5,933 nt of DNA from an uncultured Lachnospiraceae bacterium (GTDB lineage: Bacteria; Bacillota_A; Clostridia; Lachnospirales; Lachnospiraceae), in contig CAJTOU010000099.1 in NCBI GenBank assembly GCA_910577835.1, positions 1 through 5,933 of the forward strand. The letters are read 5' to 3'. The position numbers were made by a program, and so were the translations under genes. Shown one piece after another: positions 1 to 5,751 of the stretch. A model generated the notes under the pieces. That model searched no databases and was not told the DNA's origin. It was given only the letters and a program-made list of their open reading frames with translations. Positions within the stretch are counted from its first letter, which is position 1. Every line of letters begins with the position of its first letter.

Positions 1-55
1 TTCACCGCCGCCTGGGTATGCTTCGCCAGAAACCGCGTCAGCGGATAAACATCAA
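1..55. repeat. Left copy of 55-base direct repeat, coding
   Basis: These bases match 5879-5933 at 54 of 55 positions in the same orientation. The one difference (a at 48, c at 5926) is the third base of a valine codon on the minus strand, GTT versus GTG. The repeat encodes DVYPLTRFLAKHTQAAVK in both copies. It reaches the window edge, so its true length is unknown. Confidence 0.95.
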
Positions 56-371
56 TCCAGATCTCATTATTCCCCTCCTTCTGCGACTCATCAAAAATCA
101 GCTGCAGCCCCCAGTGCAGGTGCACGATCTTGATATTATTCACATTCTCCGTAGTGCTGTACCCGGTATGCCCCATATAGGGTTGTGTCAAGAACAGACT
201 AAAAATTTGTAACAAGTTTTTAATATTTATCTCATTCTCCCTAGTGGCATCCGAGCCGATCTTATCATATGAACCATCCCGGTATGTTTTCAGACAAAAT
301 ACGGTACATTCATCCTCATTAAGCACAACCACCATTTCATAAGCATGAGGCATACCTTTTTCTCTGCACAT
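1..371 (-). CDS. Gene X left copy, unrecognised protein, C-terminus beyond window
   Basis: The frame is open from an ATG at 371 to the window edge (123 full codons). I do not recognise the family. The product is soluble-looking, mixed alpha/beta, with no membrane segment. Visible stretches are MVVVLNEDECTVFCLKTY, NLLQIFSLFLTQPYMGHTGY, KIVHLHWGLQLIFDE and IWIDVYPLTRFLAKHT. The last 18 residues seen are identical to the start of the partial gene at 5752-5933, so the two are homologues. The start is uncertain: the ATG at 371 has no ribosome binding site, whereas a second ATG at 353 follows a weak purine run (AGAGAAAAAGG). The frame is also open upstream to the stop codon of the NACHT gene (396-398), in the same frame, so this copy may be 5'-truncated or expressed only by read-through transcription. 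GC rises from about 40% near 301-360 to about 53% at 61-120 (hand counts). Coding status is likely; function is unknown. Confidence 0.6.
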   Translation of the reverse strand, partial: MCREKGMPHAYEMVVVLNEDECTVFCLKTYRDGSYDKIGSDATRENEINIKNLLQIFSLFLTQPYMGHTGYSTTENVNNIKIVHLHWGLQLIFDESQKEGNNEIWIDVYPLTRFLAKHTQAAV

Positions 372-377
372 TAAAAC

Positions 378-397
378 AAAATAAACCGTTTGATTTT
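378..397 (-). other. Weak AT-rich inverted repeat at the NACHT stop codon
   Basis: AAAAT-C-AAAC then GTTTATTTT can pair with one bulged C, but the loop is only one to three bases and nearly all pairs are A-T. It overlaps the TAA of the NACHT gene and is followed on the minus strand by GTTTTAATG. At best it is a leaky terminator. No better terminator is visible between the NACHT gene and gene X. Confidence 0.2.
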
Positions 398-3347
398 AAA
401 AATCTTCTGTAAGAATAGTATGTTCTCTATCTAACTCACCTTTTAATACATCAAAATCTCTCAAATGTACTTTCCTTTTTTCGGAAAACTCACTTGATGT
501 TACATATTTAAATTGATCCCTGGGAACTATTAAAACTAGTTCTATCACATTATCAGGTAAGATACTATAATCATAATCTAACGCAAATTCAGCCCCTATT
601 GTCAACTTCTGAAGACAAGGTAAATATATAAAATCTTCCAAAATTAGTTCTGCTTCCTCATTAAGCAGTATAATTCTAATGTCAACACAATTCTCTAAAA
701 ATGCCAAGTCCCTCCCAGTAACATATTCTCTGGATGATGAGATTATTGTAAACTCAACTATATTATATATATTTTTATATAACCCCAAATCATATAATGA
801 AAAATTATTATCTGTACTGCAAATCGTAAGGCTTTTCAATTCCGAAAATATTTTTAAGATATTGACATGGATAAATTTCCCATACAAGCTTAGCTTCTTC
901 ACATTGCTAAAAATTTTTTTCAAAATGTATTGTGAATCGTCATAATAATCTATAATTTTCAAACTTGTAATATTTTTTTGGGATAACTCTTTTATATCTT
1001 TGCCTTTTAAATAATTCATTGCTTTCATCATCTCGTAATGGATTACTACTGATTTACCCTCATATTTCATAATATATTCTTTAACCAAAGAAGGAATCTC
1101 ATTCTCAATCAATTCAGCTTTGGTAAATTGGCAATAAAGCATACCAATCTCCTTAAGTTCATCATCCTCTAGAACTTGTTGAAAATACGACTTTGACATT
1201 TCTAATGCATTTTTGGTACCAATAATTCTCAATACACGTAAACATGCAAGCCTTTCCTCATGACTATATTTTTCTTCATACTTTAAATACTGTACTGCTA
1301 AATTACCCACATCTGCAAATTTTTGACATTCGCTAAGATTCGGTGGAATTAATTTAGCTACTCCCTCTTCAATTTTTGTCCTTAAAGCTTTATCAACTTC
1401 AACTGCCCCATTTAAGTATGATATTGCAATAAATAAATACTTTCTATCAATCGCAACCCCATTTGCTTTGTTTAAAGCATAACGAATTAATTCATTGGCA
1501 ATCTCTCGATTTGCAAACCCAATACACACTGCAATAGTTTCCTGCCAAATTGTGTCTCCAATTTTTTCCTTTATATATCCCCAGTCCTCTTGTCTGCTAA
1601 TTTCATAAGCTGTTAGATATTCCTGAAAAGTTCTATGAATAAAATCTACCTTTTCACGTTCTATCTCGCGTAATATTCCGCATCTCTCCAACAGATACTT
1701 AAAAATCTTCCTTTCTATATTTACGCTCTCCGATACACTCATTCCGCTGATAGAACGTTTTACAGACTTTACTGCTTCTTTCTTTGCAACCTCAACATAA
1801 TTATTTTTCATCATCCAATATGCAAGCTGCGCTAAAATCACTTTTTTCTGTTCATAATTTAAATTAATATTTCCTGAATCAATTCCCCTTTCAATATCTC
1901 TTTTTTCAATAAGCATTTTGCAACATTCTTCATACAATTCGCGTTTATTAGTTGGTAAATTCATCTCGTTTCCATAATGCAATGCGCATATCATTGCACA
2001 TAGCAATGGATTTGATGCCAACTTAAAAAGCGCATCGGACTGCATAATTCTTTCAGTAAGCTTATGCGATATCCTTTCCGCATCATCCTTGTCTATTCTT
2101 AATTGTTCTTCCAAAACTGCTCTATGCCAATACTCTATAAATTTTCTAATTCTGTCTCTGCCCATCGGCAAAATCTTCATTTCTAAAAGTTTTCCATTAA
2201 CAGGTCTCTCTTTCACCTGGGGTCGCGCTGTAAATACTTTTATGCATTTGTGATGTATATCAAATCCCTCAATCCAATCCAATATTCTTTCTCTATCACG
2301 CTCGCTTATCTCATCAAATCCATCAATCAAAAAGATAAATCTTCCAGAATCTATTAATTGTTCAATCCATCCCTCTGGAATACTAGAAGTAACATCCTTC
2401 ATCACATTTCCAATACACTCTTTTAACGATATTTTATTACTATCATATTTTCTCAATTCAATCAGTATAGGGATTGTATTCCTTAAACCTTTGATTTCAT
2501 TATCGTTTTCCGCTGATTTAACCGCAATCCATTGCAAAAAAGTTGTCTTTCCTGACCCTGCTTCTCCAAAAATCCATATATTCTTTGATCTTCCAAATAT
2601 TTTTTCAAGTATAATTTCTTTTCCGTACATTTCATCAACAAGTTCCAACTCCACATATGCAATGGACAATGGATATCTTTTATATTCTCGTCCTAGTCCC
2701 CCTGCGCCAAATAGGTTTATGTAACTATTTTTACTAATAATCTGGTTTCTATAATTTCTTTCAAAATTTCCAACTTTCTCGTCTTTATCTACAACAATTT
2801 GATTAACTTTTTCCATCTGCTCAAGTAAATCATCAATTTTATCCACAATTTCGTCCATTTTAAAATTTAATCTTTTAATACCCAATGTGGTGAATTCCGG
2901 CAACTTAATATATGTATTCTTCACTATATGTGATGTATGTTCTAACATACGCTCATATATTTCCATTTCCCTTCTATCTAAATTGTCAGAGCTCTGCTGA
3001 TTTGAACGCAATAATTCTTTTTTTAAATTTCCTTCATTAGACAAAAGATTTAAAAGCTTTTCCTCATCCAAATTTAATTTTTTATACGCAATAATTATAT
3101 TTTCAACAATCCTTTCTATTTGTTCTTCTTGAAGATTCATTTTATCTAATATTTTTTTACATGACCCTGCAATATTATCTGATATTTTTTCAAATCCTCT
3201 TTTTGCCTCTCTGGCTTCGAATTCATCCATCCCCAAATTTCTAAGCATAGAAATAACGTCTACAATATCTTCCTTTTTGTCACCAGACACCTTTGACCTA
3301 ACTAATATGTTGACAAGAATTTCTCCCAAAATAATTATTTTCTTCAT
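396..3347 (-). CDS. NACHT-LRR STAND NTPase, NLR-like putative phage-defence protein
   Basis: This 983-residue protein is a probable cytoplasmic sensor of the bacterial NACHT (STAND) class, several of which protect against phage. Residues 1-200 are helical and charged, like NACHT-associated N-terminal helical domains, with no recognisable nuclease, TIR, protease or membrane effector. The NACHT core has Walker A GEAGSGKTT (261-269), Walker B FIFLIDGFDE (337-346) and sensor-like TARP (373-376). The helical part carries FIHRTFQEYLTA (569-580), typical of NACHT proteins. Residues 600-780 are helical. Residues 790-945 hold seven LRR-like beta strands, anchored at L796, L819, L840, F866, I890, L915 and L937, spaced 21-26 residues apart. 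ATG at 3347 is chosen because TAA lies six codons upstream in frame and GGGGGA sits 9 bases before it. The gene follows the TOPRIM-like gene by 60 bases and is strikingly AT-rich (hand-counted lines 22-35% GC). NTPase class is certain; a defence role is inferred from family and context. Confidence 0.9.
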   Translation of the reverse strand: MKKIIILGEILVNILVRSKVSGDKKEDIVDVISMLRNLGMDEFEAREAKRGFEKISDNIAGSCKKILDKMNLQEEQIERIVENIIIAYKKLNLDEEKLLNLLSNEGNLKKELLRSNQQSSDNLDRREMEIYERMLEHTSHIVKNTYIKLPEFTTLGIKRLNFKMDEIVDKIDDLLEQMEKVNQIVVDKDEKVGNFERNYRNQIISKNSYINLFGAGGLGREYKRYPLSIAYVELELVDEMYGKEIILEKIFGRSKNIWIFGEAGSGKTTFLQWIAVKSAENDNEIKGLRNTIPILIELRKYDSNKISLKECIGNVMKDVTSSIPEGWIEQLIDSGRFIFLIDGFDEISERDRERILDWIEGFDIHHKCIKVFTARPQVKERPVNGKLLEMKILPMGRDRIRKFIEYWHRAVLEEQLRIDKDDAERISHKLTERIMQSDALFKLASNPLLCAMICALHYGNEMNLPTNKRELYEECCKMLIEKRDIERGIDSGNINLNYEQKKVILAQLAYWMMKNNYVEVAKKEAVKSVKRSISGMSVSESVNIERKIFKYLLERCGILREIEREKVDFIHRTFQEYLTAYEISRQEDWGYIKEKIGDTIWQETIAVCIGFANREIANELIRYALNKANGVAIDRKYLFIAISYLNGAVEVDKALRTKIEEGVAKLIPPNLSECQKFADVGNLAVQYLKYEEKYSHEERLACLRVLRIIGTKNALEMSKSYFQQVLEDDELKEIGMLYCQFTKAELIENEIPSLVKEYIMKYEGKSVVIHYEMMKAMNYLKGKDIKELSQKNITSLKIIDYYDDSQYILKKIFSNVKKLSLYGKFIHVNILKIFSELKSLTICSTDNNFSLYDLGLYKNIYNIVEFTIISSSREYVTGRDLAFLENCVDIRIILLNEEAELILEDFIYLPCLQKLTIGAEFALDYDYSILPDNVIELVLIVPRDQFKYVTSSEFSEKRKVHLRDFDVLKGELDREHTILTEDF
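522..980 (-). repeat. LRR-encoding repeat region in the NACHT gene
   Basis: This part encodes residues 790-942. Seven segments share an xxLxI pattern: ITSLKI, VKKLSL, LKSLTI, VEFTI, VDIRII, LQKLTI, IELVL. Intervals between anchor residues are 23, 21, 26, 24, 25 and 22, within the usual leucine-rich-repeat range. The repeats are diverged in sequence and not visible as DNA repeats. Confidence 0.65.
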
Positions 3348-3356
3348 CTTATGTTT

Positions 3357-3361
3357 CCCCC
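3357..3361 (-). promoter_or_regulatory. Ribosome binding site of the NACHT gene
   Basis: GGGGG followed by AAA on the minus strand, 9 bases before the ATG at 3347. It is weaker than the binding sites of the two preceding genes, which would suit lower expression of a sensor protein. Confidence 0.5.
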
Positions 3362-3390
3362 ATTAATTCTGATACCTTGCCAGTTAAATC

Positions 3391-3410
3391 TAATAAACTG
3401 CTGTTTATTA
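3391..3410 (-). other. Small perfect hairpin spanning the TOPRIM-like gene stop codon
   Basis: TAATAAAC, loop AGCA, GTTTATTA on the minus strand: eight perfect base pairs with a four-base loop, with the stop codon of the upstream gene in the stem. It is AT-rich and lacks a following T run, so it is unlikely to terminate well. It could act in mRNA processing or decay between the two genes. Confidence 0.35.
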
Positions 3411-4037
3411 CTCTAATCTCTTGTTAATACTCTGTATCCAACTATTATTGTCCGAAGAAAACCAAACAAGAAACCTCCCAAAGTTAGTACTTCCTTCCAT
3501 CGTATCATCTGATGACAGTTTCTTTATCCTCTCTCTCATGTCCTGATAATTTTCCGTAGTAATCTGAGAAAACAGTTTTCGTCGCTGTTCTTTCCTGCCT
3601 TTATACCCTTCTATTCCTGTCAAATCAAAAATAACAGGTGCATTCTTCTTTTTATTATTAGAGCAAAGCCTAACATCGCCCCAGTGTTCAATAATAATCT
3701 GCATGGTACACGGATTCCCATATATCATTATTTTGTCCGCCGCATTCTCCACTCCATGAAATTCATTGATCTTTCGCTTAATATCCTCATACTGCTCATA
3801 TGGTTTCCGATCTGTATCGCAAAATACCAAAACCAAATCATAAGCACCATTCTGATACTTGTCCTGATACCGTGCAGGAATGTTCCCGTTTCCCCCAGCA
3901 TTCTCCAGTTGGAAGCAATACTCTTTGCTCCAAACATCCAACGATATCAGTTTCTCCAGATACTCATACTCCTCATCCCCCTCACATATAATGCATATCC
4001 TGCTGCCCGTAAAAATCTTCGGAAGCCTATTCCCCAC
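3408..4037 (-). CDS. RloB/AbiLii-like protein with TOPRIM-type motifs, putative effector
   Basis: This 209-residue soluble protein has the order of conserved parts seen in RloB-type and other TOPRIM-fold proteins: a strand ending in an acidic motif (IICEGDEEYEYLEKL, E19 and E22), a second strand ending in DxD (LVLVFCDTD, D74 and D76), then NPCTMQIIIEHW (108-119), which resembles the NPCFELWLLLHF-type segment of RloB proteins. Glu plus DxD is the usual metal-binding set, so a nuclease or related phosphotransfer activity is a reasonable inference but not shown. The start is GTG at 4037; AGGAGG at 4047-4052 gives 9-base spacing. It overlaps the ATPase gene by 11 bases, so the two are probably translationally coupled. 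In AbiL/RloAB and PARIS-type systems the ATPase partner controls such a protein, which acts as the toxic effector. Length fits RloB/AbiLii better than the longer DUF4435 AriB of PARIS. Tandem TAA stops end the gene. Confidence 0.72.
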   Translation of the reverse strand: MGNRLPKIFTGSRICIICEGDEEYEYLEKLISLDVWSKEYCFQLENAGGNGNIPARYQDKYQNGAYDLVLVFCDTDRKPYEQYEDIKRKINEFHGVENAADKIMIYGNPCTMQIIIEHWGDVRLCSNNKKKNAPVIFDLTGIEGYKGRKEQRRKLFSQITTENYQDMRERIKKLSSDDTMEGSTNFGRFLVWFSSDNNSWIQSINKRLE

Positions 4038-5304
4038 TGGCAGGCACCTCCTTCCGATTTCCTTTCATATCAAGCAACGAATTTATCAATTCCGGATCCG
4101 GAAGCGCCCCTAACGCTCCTCTTCGATATTTCTCCATAATATCCGTGGTATCTCTTACACCCTGCTGGGCTGTAAAATCTCCCAGCGAATAAACATAGAC
4201 GCTACTCTCATCTTTATGGACGAACCAAATCTGCTCTTTGCGAAACATTTTCTTACAATCCATCAGGTTTATATCGTGAATCGTAAAAATCAGTTGCGCC
4301 CCTATATTCAACTCATTATTAAACATGGCTACTATTGCCCTGGTCAGCTTGAAATGGAGACTGCTGTCCAACTCATCCACCACAAGTATCCTGCCCTGCT
4401 CTATCCCCTCTATAATGTAACTCGCCAGAGCCGCAATCTTCTTTGTTCCTGTAGAATCAAACAGTATGCTGGGAACATGCACACCTTTGTATACAGATAC
4501 CAATCGAATCTGATCCATTATCTGTTCCGGAATATCGAGCGCCTTTTCTTCCGGCTTTTCAACCTCTCTATCCGTTCTTACATGCACCTTTTCCATATCC
4601 ACATATTCAAAACCATCCAGATACAAATCTGCATTCTTGATAAAACCCACGATCTTCTGCTGAAGCTCATTTGGCGCTTTCATTAACTCAATGGTGCGCT
4701 GAATCGGGATATTATTCATATCAATAATGTCAATTCTGGATGCAAATGCAGTGCAGACCCTTTTCATTTCCGCAAGCTTCTCAAATTTATCCGCATCCGC
4801 CAGATAGAACAGCAGATTGCTCTGCGAAATAACAGAGATCACTTTCAGGAGCCCTTCATCTTCATACTGATAGTCTCCGCGGATACTGTCTTTCAGGAGC
4901 CATACGACCTCTTTCTCATTTCCATACTGGTCCCTGATAACTTCGGAAAATTTTTCATATGGATATTCAGCCTTTTTCGTATCGTACCAGAAATCATAGG
5001 AAAATTCCCTTCCATCCTCCAAAAATGAAATCCCCATCTCGCATATGGAACTTTCCTGAAAAATATTCTCCATCAGCTTCGGCTCACGGTTCAATAAAAT
5101 ATTCCTTGCACTGCGGATGCATTTTACCAGACAGGTTTTTCCGGCGTTATTGGGTCCATAAATTCCTAAAGTCTTTAGAATATTAAAATAGTTTTCGCTG
5201 TATACGTTAGATGCGAATTTTTTATTCCGCATATCTGCTTTTGCTGAAAAAGCAATTTTTTCGGAAAAAGAAAAGCAGTTTTTTGCTCTTAATTCTATTA
5301 ACAT
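4027..5304 (-). CDS. AAA15-family (COG1106-like) ATPase, probable partner of the TOPRIM-like protein
   Basis: This 425-residue protein is a cytoplasmic ABC/SMC-like ATPase that needs two subunits to form an active site. Numbering from the chosen start, it has MLIELRAKNCFSF (the family's typical N-terminal strand), Walker A GPNNAGKT (50-57), signature-like FDSTGTKK (282-289), Walker B plus D-loop ILVVDELDSSLH (306-317, D310 and E311), the switch histidine in IFTIHD (H343), and EKYRRGALGALP near 391-402, a common tail motif of this family. Two ATGs are available. The one at 5310 is only 2 bases from the GGAGG at 5313-5317, while the one at 5304 is 8 bases away, so 5304 is preferred and two residues are dropped. 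A promoter lies just upstream. In AbiL-, RloAB- and PARIS-type defence, such an ATPase is thought to sense infection or hold the effector; that role here is inference. GC is near 50% in a counted line, unlike the NACHT gene. Confidence 0.88.
   Translation of the reverse strand: MLIELRAKNCFSFSEKIAFSAKADMRNKKFASNVYSENYFNILKTLGIYGPNNAGKTCLVKCIRSARNILLNREPKLMENIFQESSICEMGISFLEDGREFSYDFWYDTKKAEYPYEKFSEVIRDQYGNEKEVVWLLKDSIRGDYQYEDEGLLKVISVISQSNLLFYLADADKFEKLAEMKRVCTAFASRIDIIDMNNIPIQRTIELMKAPNELQQKIVGFIKNADLYLDGFEYVDMEKVHVRTDREVEKPEEKALDIPEQIMDQIRLVSVYKGVHVPSILFDSTGTKKIAALASYIIEGIEQGRILVVDELDSSLHFKLTRAIVAMFNNELNIGAQLIFTIHDINLMDCKKMFRKEQIWFVHKDESSVYVYSLGDFTAQQGVRDTTDIMEKYRRGALGALPDPELINSLLDMKGNRKEVPASGE
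4047..4052 (-). promoter_or_regulatory. Ribosome binding site of the TOPRIM-like gene, inside the ATPase gene
   Basis: AGGAGG on the minus strand, 9 bases before the GTG at 4037. It lies within the last codons of the ATPase gene, supports the GTG start and points to translational coupling. Confidence 0.85.
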
Positions 5305-5312
5305 ATTCATTT

Positions 5313-5317
5313 CCTCC
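5313..5317 (-). promoter_or_regulatory. Ribosome binding site of the ATPase gene
   Basis: GGAGG on the minus strand. It is 8 bases from the ATG at 5304 and 2 bases from the ATG at 5310, which decides in favour of the downstream start. Confidence 0.85.
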
Positions 5318-5351
5318 GAGAATCGAAAATAATTCTCCCCTTTTATAACTC

Positions 5352-5380
5352 ACTATATCACAAAAATATTTTTTATGCAA
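5352..5380 (-). promoter_or_regulatory. Sigma-A-like promoter of the ATPase operon
   Basis: On the minus strand, a -35 box TTGCAT (5375-5380), exactly 17 bases of spacer, then a -10 box TATAGT (5352-5357). Each box differs from consensus at one or two positions. Transcription would start near 5345, giving a leader of roughly 40 bases with the GGAGG site. The AT-rich spacer and upstream sequence are typical of strong Firmicute promoters. Confidence 0.7.
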
Positions 5381-5548
5381 TATTTTTTCATCAAAAATCA
5401 TGCGTGGATGTAAATAATTATATGTGATTTTTTGTAGATAATACGACAATACATTATAATAAATTATAGGCTTCATACAAGCAGATGATCCTATAGCATT
5501 AAAAAACCTTCCTATAATCACTTACGATAATATAAAGTAAACTATTTC

Positions 5549-5576
5549 GCATATTTTTGTAAATACAATATCATGC
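5549..5576. promoter_or_regulatory. Imperfect 28-base dyad, possible operator
   Basis: The arms GCATATTTTTGTA and TACAATATCATGC flank AA and match at 10 of 13 positions as inverted repeats, with a perfect core TTGTA-AA-TACAA. The symmetry would suit a dimeric regulator, but it lies about 170 bases upstream of the -35 box and no regulator gene is in the window. It could also be chance in AT-rich DNA. Confidence 0.3.
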
Positions 5577-5648
5577 TTTGCAAATACTCTATTGCGATAG
5601 GCAGTAAAATTCATGCTTCATGAGTCTTCTGTTCTGACAAATTAAACA

Positions 5649-5685
5649 ATGCCACAAATCCTGACTTTTTCACGATTTGTGGCAT
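5649..5685 (-). terminator. Probable terminator of gene X
   Basis: ATGCCACAAATC and GATTTGTGGCAT form a perfect 12-base-pair stem with a 13-base loop. On the minus strand the stem is followed by TGTTTAATTTG, a moderately U-rich tail. It lies about 65 bases after the stop codon of gene X. This would insulate the defence operon from X transcription. The tail is interrupted, so efficiency is uncertain. Confidence 0.55.
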
Positions 5686-5710
5686 CTAGATTATCCATTT
5701 CTCTTTTTAT

Positions 5711-5733
5711 CTGATTTTTCTACAAAAATTCAG
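5711..5733 (-). other. AT-rich hairpin just after gene X
   Basis: CTGA, bulged A, TTTTT, loop GTAG, AAAAATCAG on the minus strand gives nine pairs with one bulge, about 18 bases after the X stop codon. There is no T run after it. It may protect or help process the 3' end together with the hairpin at 5649-5685. Confidence 0.3.
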
Positions 5734-5751
5734 TTTGCCTCTCTCCACAAT

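Larger units (their letters stand above)
5305..5751. other. Non-coding stretch between gene X and the defence operon
   Basis: About 450 AT-rich bases with no convincing gene. An open frame at 5222-5521 starts at GTG with no ribosome binding site and largely overlaps the ATPase leader and N-terminus, so I do not call it. From right to left the stretch holds an AT-rich hairpin (5711-5733), a perfect 12-base-pair hairpin (5649-5685), an imperfect dyad (5549-5576), an 8-base inverted repeat (ATTATAGG at 5463-5470, CCTATAAT at 5511-5518) and a promoter (5352-5380). No tRNA, CRISPR array or transposase is seen. Confidence 0.7.

Noticed and set aside
18..212. 64-codon open frame on the plus strand at the left end
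   Set aside because: It is antisense to gene X, whose minus-strand frame is supported by the matching copy at the right end.
3285..3347. Signal peptide or membrane anchor at the start of the NACHT protein (IIILGEILVNILV)
   Set aside because: The hydrophobic run is only about 13 residues with a glutamate inside, and no cleavage site follows.
3349..3420. A 24-codon frame between the TOPRIM-like gene and the NACHT gene, ending in SELMGET at a TAA one base before the NACHT ATG
   Set aside because: It looks protein-like and could be a remnant or a frameshifted tail, but it has no start codon with a binding site, a stop lies immediately upstream, and 24 open codons are easily due to chance.
3684..4686. 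Plus-strand open frames of 151 and 156 codons (3684-4139 and 4216-4686)
   Set aside because: Both lie opposite genes with clear conserved motifs, have unlikely composition (many His, Tyr, Ile) and no domain signal.
3408..5304. Firm assignment of the pair to PARIS (AriA/AriB)
   Set aside because: The ATPase type is compatible, but the 209-residue partner with an NPC...EHW segment fits RloB/AbiLii better than the longer DUF4435 protein. Without a profile search neither name is secure.
5222..5521. 99-codon open frame on the minus strand ahead of the ATPase gene
   Set aside because: It starts at GTG with no ribosome binding site, crosses the promoter and GGAGG site of the ATPase gene, overlaps its N-terminus in another frame, and its protein looks like translated AT-rich leader.
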